From Xanthomonas codiaei (GTDB taxonomy: Bacteria > Pseudomonadota > Gammaproteobacteria > Xanthomonadales > Xanthomonadaceae), in assembly GCF_002939785.1 (NCBI RefSeq), contig NZ_MDEC01000001.1:124001-188000 (forward strand): a DNA stretch of 64,000 nt. Reading direction: 5' to 3'. The position numbers were made by a program, and so were the translations under genes. The notes below the pieces were generated by a model. That model was not told where the DNA came from. It did not search any database and worked only from the letters and a program-made list of their open reading frames with translations. Below are positions 53,840 to 60,840 of this stretch, in pieces. The first letter of the stretch is position 1, and the number at the start of each line of letters is the position of its first letter.

Positions 53840-55759
53840 ATGATTTCCCTGCGCAACTTCTCCATGCGACGCGGCGAGCGTCTGCTGCTGTCCAACGTCG
53901 ACCTGACCATGCATGCCGGCTACCGCGTCGGCGTGGTGGGCCGCAACGGTACCGGCAAGTCGAGCCTGTTCGCCGCGGTGAAGGGCGAGCTGGAGGCGGA
54001 CAAGGGCGATGTCGACCTGCCCGGCAAGGTGCGCACCGCCAGCGTCTCGCAGGAAACCCCGTCCTTGCCGGACCCGGCGCTGTCGTTCGTGCTCGGCGGC
54101 GATATCGAGGTGTCCGCGGTGCTGCAGGAAGAGGCCGAGGCCACCGCCCGCGAGGACTGGGAGGCGGTCGCCAACGCGCACCAGAAGATGGCCGAGATGG
54201 GTGCCTACGATGCCGAAGCGCGCGCCGGCAAGTTGCTGCACGGCCTGGGCTTCCCGGCCGATACGCACCACCGCGCGGTGTCCTCGTTCTCCGGCGGCTG
54301 GCGGGTGCGCCTGAACCTGGCGCGTGCGCTGATGATGCCCAGCGACCTGCTGCTGCTCGACGAACCGACCAACCACCTGGACATGGACGCGGTGCTGTGG
54401 CTGGAGCAGTGGCTGCTCAAGTACCCGGGCACCTTGCTGCTGATTTCGCATGACCGCGAATTTCTCGACAACGTGGCGACCCACACCCTGCACCTGCACG
54501 GCGGCACCGCCAAGCTGTATGTCGGCGGCTATACCGATTTCGAGCGCCAGCGCATCGAGCACCTGCGCCAGCAGCAGATCGCGCACGAGAAGGAACAGGC
54601 CGAGCGCGCGCACCTGCAGAGCTTCATCGACCGCTTCAAGGCGCAGGCCAGCAAGGCCACCCAGGCGCAGAGCCGCATGAAGCGGCTGGCCAAGATGGCC
54701 GGCACCGAGGCGGTGCGCGCCGAGCGCGAGTTCCGCATCCAGTTCGCCCAGCCCAACCGGCTGCCGTTTTCGTTGATCCGGCTCAATCATGTGGAAGCCG
54801 GCTATCCGGCTCCGACCTCCCTTCCCCCGCGTGCGGGGGAAGGTGCCCAAAAGGCGGATGGGGGCAACGCGCCCACCGTCATCCTGCACGACGTCGGCTT
54901 CGGTCTGGAAGCGGGCGACCGCATCGGCCTGCTCGGTCCCAATGGCGCGGGTAAGTCCACGCTGGTCAAGACCTTGGTGGGCGAGCTGGCGCCCTTGGCG
55001 GGCGAGCGCAGCGCCCATCCGGACCTGCGTATCGGCTATTTCGCCCAGCACACGGTGGAATCGCTGCATGAAGGCCAGTCGCCGATGGACCACTTCCGCG
55101 ACCTGTCCCCGGATGGCTCCAATCAGGCGTTCCGCGATTTCCTGGGCAAATGGAATTTTGCCGGCGACCGCGCCTTCGAAGTGGTGGACGGCTTCTCCGG
55201 TGGCGAGCGCGCGCGCCTGGCGCTGGCGCTGATCGCCTGGCAGCAGCCCAACGTGCTGCTGCTGGACGAACCGACCAACCACCTGGACCTGGAAATGCGC
55301 GAGGCGCTGGCCGAGGCGCTGAGCGATTTCGAAGGCGCCATCGTGATGGTCTCGCACGACCGCCATCTGATCGGCCTGGTCTGCGACAGTTTCTGGCGCG
55401 TGGCCGATGGTGTGGTGGAGCCGTTCGCTGGCGACCTGGACGAATATGCCGCGTGGTTGCGCAGCCGCCCGGCCGCGCAGGGCACCAAGCAGAAGATGGC
55501 CGAAGTGGCACCGACCCCGCCGCCGCCGACCAAGCCTCTGCCGCCGAAAAAAGCCGTCAACCCGCACAAGCTGGCCAGCGCCGAAAAACGCGTGGGCGAA
55601 CTGGAGGCGGCGCTGGCCGAGCTGGACCGCGAACTGGCCAACCCCGGCAATTACGCCGACAGCGACAAGATGGCGGTGCTGGGCCGTGACCGTGAGGCGA
55701 CGGCGCAGCAGCTGGCCGCGGCGGAAGCGGAGTGGATGGAGTTGATCGAGAGCGCGTAA
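53840..55759 (+). CDS. yheS: ABC-F family ATPase, YheS-like, with in-frame repeat insertion
   Basis: A 639-residue protein with two ABC domains and no membrane segments, matching E. coli YheS in size and order. Walker A1 is GRNGTGKSS (residue 34 on), signature FSGGWR, Walker B LLLLDEPTNHLD; the P-site tRNA-interaction linker is around residues 245-310; Walker A2 GPNGAGKST, second signature FSGGERARL; a C-terminal coiled coil starts near 590. ABC-F proteins act on the ribosome E site. Between ABC1-linker and ABC2 (residues about 326-342) the chain has an extra SLPPRAGEGAQKADGG segment encoded by an intergenic-type repeat, absent from E. coli YheS as I recall it. Confidence 0.92.
   Translation: MISLRNFSMRRGERLLLSNVDLTMHAGYRVGVVGRNGTGKSSLFAAVKGELEADKGDVDLPGKVRTASVSQETPSLPDPALSFVLGGDIEVSAVLQEEAEATAREDWEAVANAHQKMAEMGAYDAEARAGKLLHGLGFPADTHHRAVSSFSGGWRVRLNLARALMMPSDLLLLDEPTNHLDMDAVLWLEQWLLKYPGTLLLISHDREFLDNVATHTLHLHGGTAKLYVGGYTDFERQRIEHLRQQQIAHEKEQAERAHLQSFIDRFKAQASKATQAQSRMKRLAKMAGTEAVRAEREFRIQFAQPNRLPFSLIRLNHVEAGYPAPTSLPPRAGEGAQKADGGNAPTVILHDVGFGLEAGDRIGLLGPNGAGKSTLVKTLVGELAPLAGERSAHPDLRIGYFAQHTVESLHEGQSPMDHFRDLSPDGSNQAFRDFLGKWNFAGDRAFEVVDGFSGGERARLALALIAWQQPNVLLLDEPTNHLDLEMREALAEALSDFEGAIVMVSHDRHLIGLVCDSFWRVADGVVEPFAGDLDEYAAWLRSRPAAQGTKQKMAEVAPTPPPPTKPLPPKKAVNPHKLASAEKRVGELEAALAELDRELANPGNYADSDKMAVLGRDREATAQQLAAAEAEWMELIESA
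54817..54865 (+). repeat. Palindromic intergenic-type repeat inside the ABC-F gene
   Basis: These 49 bases are nearly identical to the intergenic copy at 60535-60583. They contain the hairpin CTTCCCCCGC...GCGGGGGAAG followed by GGTGCCC and GGCGGATGGGGGC. Here the element is read in frame through the ABC-F gene without a stop. Confidence 0.88.
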
Positions 55760-55809
55760 CGCGCACGCGTTACGCTATGCACCGAGTCACGCACAGGGAT
55801 GTAGCAAGC

Positions 55810-56310
55810 ATGATCAGCGCCACCATCAGTCTGGAAGACCATCTGGCCGCACAGCGGCTGCATGCGCGGTACACGGCCAAAGGCCTGATCGTGTTCCTGG
55901 TGGTCTTGCTACTGATCGGGGCAGGAGTGCTTCGACTGAGCGGGGCCAGTGAGATCATCGGTCCGGTATTGATCGGCGGCGGCGGTGGCGGCTTGCTCGG
56001 TCTGGCGCTGTTGCACGCCTGGGGCTTGCCACGCAGGATCAAGCGCCTGCACGCCCAGCAGGCTGCGCTGCGGCATACCTACACCTTTGCGTGGGACGAG
56101 ACCGGGCTGGAAATCACCTGGGCGGACGGGCGGCTGCGCCGGCCGTGGTCCGACTACATCCGCTACCGCGAAAACGACCGCGTGCTGCTGCTCTATCACA
56201 ACGACCGCCTGTTCGAGCTGTTCGCCCCGCACTGGTTCGCCGATCGGGCGCAGTACGAGGCGTTTCGCCGCGTGGCGGTGCAGGGGATCACGGCGTCCGC
56301 GCGCCGCTGA
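55810..56310 (+). CDS. YcxB-like membrane protein
   Basis: A 166-residue protein. Two adjacent membrane segments (GLIVFLVVLLLIGAGVL and IIGPVLIGGGGGGLLGLALLHAW) are followed by a cytosolic YcxB-like domain (FAWDETGLEITWADGRLRRPWSDYIRYRENDRVLLLYHNDRLFELFAPHWF) ending with a helix. Function of this family is unknown. The ATG at 55810 gives MISATISLEDHLAAQRL; an earlier in-frame ATG at 55777 is possible. It starts 50 bases after the ABC-F gene and may share its transcript. Confidence 0.8.
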   Translation: MISATISLEDHLAAQRLHARYTAKGLIVFLVVLLLIGAGVLRLSGASEIIGPVLIGGGGGGLLGLALLHAWGLPRRIKRLHAQQAALRHTYTFAWDETGLEITWADGRLRRPWSDYIRYRENDRVLLLYHNDRLFELFAPHWFADRAQYEAFRRVAVQGITASARR

Positions 56311-56333
56311 GCACGGAGCTGCAATGAGAGCGC

Positions 56334-57209
56334 TCAGCCGGAGCGCTGCTGCTCTGCCTGCAGCCAGTGACGCAATCGCGCATCGGCATCGCCTTCCGGG
56401 CGCGAGCGCAGCCGGGTGAGCCAATAGCGCCCGGCGTCGATCTGGATTGGGAACGGGCACACCAGGCGTCCGGCATCCAGATCCTGGCGAAACATCGGCA
56501 GCGGCAGCAATGCCACGCCGGCACCGGCCGCCGCCGCGCTGGCCAGCGTCAACGAGGAATCGAACATGGCCCCGCGTGCGGCGACCTCGGCCACGCCTGC
56601 GGCGCGAAACCACTGCGGCCATTCGTCTACGCGGTACGAGCGCAATAACGGCAGCTGCGCCAGATCGGTCGGCGTGCGCAGGCCGCGCGCCATGCTGGGT
56701 GCGCACACCGGCGCAAACGGTGCCTCCATCAGCGCATGCGCGATCTGGCCCTGCCAGTCGCCATCGCCGAAACGGATCGCCAGATCCAGCCCTTCGCCGG
56801 CCAGATCGACCCGGTTGTTGTGGGTGGACAGGCGCAATTCGATATCCGGATGCGCGGCATGAAAGGCCGGCAATCGCGGCAGCAGCCAGCCGGTGGCGAA
56901 GGTACCCACCACGCCCACGCTGAGCACCTCGCGATAGCGCCCATCGGCGAAGCGCTCCAGGGTGGCGGCGATGCGGTCGAAGGCCTCGCCCAGCACTGGT
57001 GCCAGCGCCGCGCCCTCGTCGGTGAGCGCCACGCCGCGCGGCAGGCGGTGGAACAGGCTGGTGCCCAGGCGTTGTTCCAGCGCCTTGATCTGGTGGCTGA
57101 GCGCGGCCTGGCTCACGCACAGTTCGCTGGCCGCACGGGTCAGGTTTTGGTGGCGCGCGGCGGCTTCGAAGGCGCGCAGGGCATTGAGCGGCAGGCGGGG
57201 GCGTGGCAT
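56334..57209 (-). CDS. ampR: LysR-type regulator AmpR
   Basis: A 291-residue LysR-family protein, the same length as enterobacterial AmpR. The N-terminal helix-turn-helix is in LNALRAFEAAARHQNLTRAASELCVSQAALSHQIKALEQRLG. The effector domain includes FATGWLLPRLPAFHAAHPDIELRLSTHNNRVDL. It is divergent from the class A beta-lactamase gene with 100 bases between them, the standard ampR-bla layout. AmpR represses or activates the lactamase depending on UDP-MurNAc-peptide or anhydro-muropeptide binding. Confidence 0.9.
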   Translation of the reverse strand: MPRPRLPLNALRAFEAAARHQNLTRAASELCVSQAALSHQIKALEQRLGTSLFHRLPRGVALTDEGAALAPVLGEAFDRIAATLERFADGRYREVLSVGVVGTFATGWLLPRLPAFHAAHPDIELRLSTHNNRVDLAGEGLDLAIRFGDGDWQGQIAHALMEAPFAPVCAPSMARGLRTPTDLAQLPLLRSYRVDEWPQWFRAAGVAEVAARGAMFDSSLTLASAAAAGAGVALLPLPMFRQDLDAGRLVCPFPIQIDAGRYWLTRLRSRPEGDADARLRHWLQAEQQRSG

Positions 57210-57309
57210 GCGCAGAGATTAATTCAATTCATGCCTGTGATCGAAACATCGCGATGGTCGGCTGCTTTGTGCGCATCGATACTGCGGGCTCCCTCCAGGA
57301 GGCAGACGC
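57210..57309. promoter_or_regulatory. Divergent ampR-bla control region
   Basis: The 100 bases between the start codons should contain both promoters and the AmpR site. An AT-rich patch around 57217-57231 (GATTAATTCAATTCA), unusual in this genome, is a candidate LysR-type T-N11-A site, but I cannot align it confidently with the AmpR consensus. AGGAGG at 57297-57302 is the bla Shine-Dalgarno. Confidence 0.45.
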
Positions 57310-58203
57310 ATGTTGAATCGGCGAGAGTTCTTGTACGCAACCGGCGCAGGCATGCTGTCTGCGGCGTCCAGGCCCGCGCAGGCGCTCAGCCCGGCAGTGA
57401 ATGTGGACGACCTGCTGCGGACGCAGTGGGCGGACATCGAGCGCGGCACCGGTGGTCGCCTGGGCATCAGCCTACTCGGCAGCGCCCCCGGCTGGCGCCT
57501 CGGGCAGCGCGAGAACGAGCGCTTTCCGATGTGCAGTACCTTCAAATTTGTATTGGCTGCCGCAGTCTTGCGGCAGGTGGACCGGGGCAGGCTGACGCTG
57601 GCGCAAGCGGTCAGGATCCGTGCCTCGGACATGCTTGAGCATGCCCCGGTCACCAAGGGCCATGTCGGCGGCGCGCTCAGTGTTGGCGAGCTGTGCCGGG
57701 CCACCATGATCTACAGCGACAATCCGGCCGCCAACCTGTTGTTCCCGCTGGTCGGCGGCCCGCCCGGCCTGACCGCCTTCCTGCGCAGCATCGGCGATGC
57801 CAAGACCCGCAGTGACCGCTACGAGCCGGAGATGAACGGGTTCGCCCCCGGCGAGCCGCGCGACACCACCACCCCGGCGGCAATGGCGTCCACGCTGCGC
57901 ACGCTGTTGCTTGGCGGTGCGCTGCAGCCTGCCTCGCGCAAGCAGCTGACCGACTGGATGATCGACAACCGTACCGGCGACGATTGCCTGCGTGCAGGGC
58001 TCACACGCGACTGGAAGATCGGCGACAAGACCGGCAGCAACGGCACCGATACCCGCAACGATATCGCCATCCTCTGGCCGCCGAAGGGCCGGCCGCCACT
58101 ATTGCTGACGACGTACTTGAACGGTGCCAAGGTCGACGATGCTGCACGCGATGCGGCGCTGAAGGCAGTGGCGGTCGCAGTGCGGGAATGGTTTGGAAGG
58201 TGA
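57310..58203 (+). CDS. bla: Class A beta-lactamase
   Basis: A 297-residue class A enzyme. The catalytic residues are Ser76 and Lys79 (STFK), Ser136-Asp-Asn (SDN), Glu172 with Asn176 in the omega loop (EPEMN), and Lys240-Thr-Gly (KTG). The N-terminus NRREFLYATGAGMLSAA carries a twin-arginine motif, so export of folded enzyme by Tat is likely. It hydrolyses beta-lactams in the periplasm and is probably induced through the divergent ampR. Family and context agree with the chromosomal lactamases of xanthomonads. Confidence 0.94.
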   Translation: MLNRREFLYATGAGMLSAASRPAQALSPAVNVDDLLRTQWADIERGTGGRLGISLLGSAPGWRLGQRENERFPMCSTFKFVLAAAVLRQVDRGRLTLAQAVRIRASDMLEHAPVTKGHVGGALSVGELCRATMIYSDNPAANLLFPLVGGPPGLTAFLRSIGDAKTRSDRYEPEMNGFAPGEPRDTTTPAAMASTLRTLLLGGALQPASRKQLTDWMIDNRTGDDCLRAGLTRDWKIGDKTGSNGTDTRNDIAILWPPKGRPPLLLTTYLNGAKVDDAARDAALKAVAVAVREWFGR

Positions 58204-58355
58204 GCCTGCCGAAGCGACACGCGGCGATAGCGGCGCATGTCGATTCGGCAGGCACGATGCCGGCTAGGGAGGTTGCGACGTTCTTCCACGCAGCGGCGTG
58301 CTGCGGAGCGATGGTTGCCGCTGGCCAGCGGCAACATTCGACCTGGCACGGCCAC

Positions 58356-60503
58356 TCAACCCAGCGCGCCGATCACCACGGGGTCGTCCTGCTGCAGCCG
58401 CGCCGGCCCCCCCATGGCCGGATCGTTGACGCTGTCGGCGCCGGTTTCGATACGGCCAGCCAGGCGCTGGGCCGCGCCGTCGTGCTTCACCCACAGGTCG
58501 TACCAGCCGCCGGTTGCTGCCGCTTTCCAACGGCGCTGCTCGGTCGTGCCGGGCGCAATGCTCAGACGTTCGTGCGGTTGTGCGGCTGCATAGGCGCCCG
58601 GTTGCAGCTCTACCTGCACCGCAGCGCTGCCGCCATTGCGCAGCGATAGCAACACGGACGTGGCGTCGTTCGGATCTGGTGTGATCTCGGTCACCAGCAA
58701 CGGTGCGCCAAGGTCGCCGCGGTAGTGACGATGGAATCCGTTCGGGCCGATCAGCCACAGATCGTAGCGGCCGTCGTAGGTGGTCCAGTCGCCGTCCAGC
58801 GTGGCATCGGGACCTACGGTGTAACGGCGTGGGATCGCCGCCAGATCGTAGCGGTCGTAGACATGCAGCACCGCCGCCGCGCCGCGGTTGTGCATGCGTA
58901 GCCGGACCTCGCCACGCTCGGGCACCTGCGCCAATTGCACGCTCGGGCGATACGGCACGGCGCGCGAACGGCGCACGCCGAACGCTTGCGCGGGCGGCTG
59001 CAAGGTGGCCGGCAGCGGCGGCAGCGTGTGCTCGCGCAAGGCTGCCGCACGCAGTGCCGCATCGCCCACATCGGGCAGCGCCGCGACGAACGGGCGTGCA
59101 TCGGCGCTGCGGAAGTTGAACGCATTGGTCAGGTCGCCACACACTGCACGCCGCCATGGCGTGATCTGCGTGGCCTGCACGCCGAACCGCCGTTCCAGCA
59201 GGCGCAGCACCGAGGTGTGGTCGTACACCTGCGAATCCACCCAGCCACCGCGGCTCCATGGCGAGATCACATACATCGGTACGCGCGGGCCGAGCCCGTA
59301 TGGGCGGCCGTGCAGGTCCGGCAGATCCACTTTCTGCTCCCCAGGTGCGCGATTGCGGTGGTAGTCGTCGTCGGTGGCGATGCTGGAGGCGCCGGCAAAC
59401 CCGCCGGCTGCGCGCAGGTCCGGCGATGGCGGGGCGGGCGGCGGTACATGGTCGAAGAAGCCGTCGTTCTCGTCGAACATCAGCAGCAATGCAGTGCGGC
59501 TCCACACCTGCGGATCGGCGGTGAGCGCATCCAGCACGCGCGCGGTATAGGCCGCGCCCTGCGCCGGGCTGGACGGGTCCGGGTGCTCGCTGCCGGCCGC
59601 GTCGGCAATGACGAAACTCACCGAGGACAGCCGGCCGGCCACTACGTCCTCGCGCAGCTGCTCCACGCCTCGCGTGCTGACACCGCGCGCGCGCAGCTGT
59701 GCATCGTGACCCGGCGCGTTGCGGTAAGCCTGCCGAAACGCCTCGAACCCGGCCAGCGGGTTGTCGGTGAAGTTGTCGGCCATGTCCTGGTAGATCTGCC
59801 AGCTCACGCCCGCGCGCTGCAGCTGTTGGACATATGTGGTCCAGCGATAGGACTCGGCAAAGCCGCCCAGTTCCGGAAAGTTGTCGTGCGAGTTGCCGAT
59901 CACCGGCCCGCCATTGCGGGCCTGCGGATCGTTGCCGCCGGTCCACAGGAACACGCGATTGGAATTGGTGCCGGTCTGGATCGAGGCGTGGTACGCGTCG
60001 CAGAGGGTGAACGCATCGGCGAGCGCGTACTGGAAGGGAATATCTGCACGCCCGTAGTAGCCCAGCGCGTGGTTGTGCTTGGCCGCCGCCCAGTGCCCGA
60101 GCCGGCCATGATCCCAGGCCTGCTGTGCATCCGGCCAGCTGTGCGGCGTGCCCTTGACGCGCATGAAGCCGAATTGCGCGGCCGTATCCAGTGCAAATGG
60201 GGTCAGCCATTGCATGCCGTCTTCGCTGGGCTGCAGCCACACTGTGCGCGAGGGCGCGCCGGGCAGCGGCGGGGCCGGAATCGGAAAGCGATCGCCGAAT
60301 CCGCGCACGCCGGGCAGGGCGCCGAAGTAATGATCGAACGCGCGATTTTCCTGCATCAGGATCACCACGTGCTGCAGGTCCTGCAGCGTTCCGCTGCTAC
60401 GATCTGGCGCGATGGCCGCGGCCCGCGCAATGCTGGGTAGCAGTGCCGTCGTGCCGGCGCTCAGTCCGGCCTGGAGGACGCGGCGGCGGGGAAGATCGAT
60501 CAT
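58356..60503 (-). CDS. plcC: Tat-exported phosphocholine-preferring phospholipase C
   Basis: A 715-residue member of the bacterial phospholipase C/acid phosphatase superfamily. The twin-arginine leader is PRRRVLQAGLSAGTTALLPSIARA. The catalytic N-terminal motif is QENRAFDHYFG (residues 51-61), and DENDGFFDHVPPP supplies further metal ligands. Two copies of the C-terminal DUF756-like domain follow (for example RMHNRGAAAVLHVYDRYD and SLRNGGSAAVQVELQPG). It would hydrolyse phosphatidylcholine or related lipids outside the cytoplasm. No chaperone gene of the PlcR type is next to it. The symbol is by homology to Pseudomonas and Xanthomonas usage. Confidence 0.9.
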   Translation of the reverse strand: MIDLPRRRVLQAGLSAGTTALLPSIARAAAIAPDRSSGTLQDLQHVVILMQENRAFDHYFGALPGVRGFGDRFPIPAPPLPGAPSRTVWLQPSEDGMQWLTPFALDTAAQFGFMRVKGTPHSWPDAQQAWDHGRLGHWAAAKHNHALGYYGRADIPFQYALADAFTLCDAYHASIQTGTNSNRVFLWTGGNDPQARNGGPVIGNSHDNFPELGGFAESYRWTTYVQQLQRAGVSWQIYQDMADNFTDNPLAGFEAFRQAYRNAPGHDAQLRARGVSTRGVEQLREDVVAGRLSSVSFVIADAAGSEHPDPSSPAQGAAYTARVLDALTADPQVWSRTALLLMFDENDGFFDHVPPPAPPSPDLRAAGGFAGASSIATDDDYHRNRAPGEQKVDLPDLHGRPYGLGPRVPMYVISPWSRGGWVDSQVYDHTSVLRLLERRFGVQATQITPWRRAVCGDLTNAFNFRSADARPFVAALPDVGDAALRAAALREHTLPPLPATLQPPAQAFGVRRSRAVPYRPSVQLAQVPERGEVRLRMHNRGAAAVLHVYDRYDLAAIPRRYTVGPDATLDGDWTTYDGRYDLWLIGPNGFHRHYRGDLGAPLLVTEITPDPNDATSVLLSLRNGGSAAVQVELQPGAYAAAQPHERLSIAPGTTEQRRWKAAATGGWYDLWVKHDGAAQRLAGRIETGADSVNDPAMGGPARLQQDDPVVIGALG

Positions 60504-60534
60504 CGTGTCACCTGATTGGCTGAAACTTCACGAG

Positions 60535-60762
60535 TCCCTTCCACCGCCTGCGGGGGGAAGGTGCCCGAAGGGCGGATGGGGGCATGGTCGGCATAAGCAG
60601 CTAGTTGCAGGCGTAGGCGCGGGCTTTCTGGACCCCCGGTGTCCAAGCCCCGCCGGCCCCGCCCTCATCCGGCGCTACGCGCCACCTTCTCCCGCCAGCG
60701 GGAGAAGGGAAACGCTGCCTTCCACCGCCTGCGGGGGAAGTGCCCGAAGGGCGATGGGGGCG
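60535..60762. repeat. Cluster of three palindromic intergenic repeats
   Basis: Three elements of one family lie between the phospholipase and receptor genes. The first (60535-60583) has hairpin CTTCCACCGC/GCGG..GGAAG plus GGTGCCCGAAGGGCGGATGGGGGC. The second (60662-60709) is the inverse-oriented GGCGCTACGCGCC subtype with CTTCTCCCGC..GCGGGAGAAG. The third (60718-60762) is like the first but lacks two bases. Similar copies occur at 14342-14407 and inside the ABC-F gene. Confidence 0.87.
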
Positions 60763-60840
60763 CAGCACTCGCACCTAAAAATCTCTCACTAGCGTAAGTC
60801 AGCAGCAGCGCCCGTGCACCACGCACCGGTCGATCCGCCG

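Noticed and set aside
58264-60240. A 658-codon minus-strand frame inside the phospholipase C gene
   Set aside because: It is an out-of-frame shadow; the 715-residue phospholipase frame has the Tat leader, catalytic motifs and both C-terminal domains.
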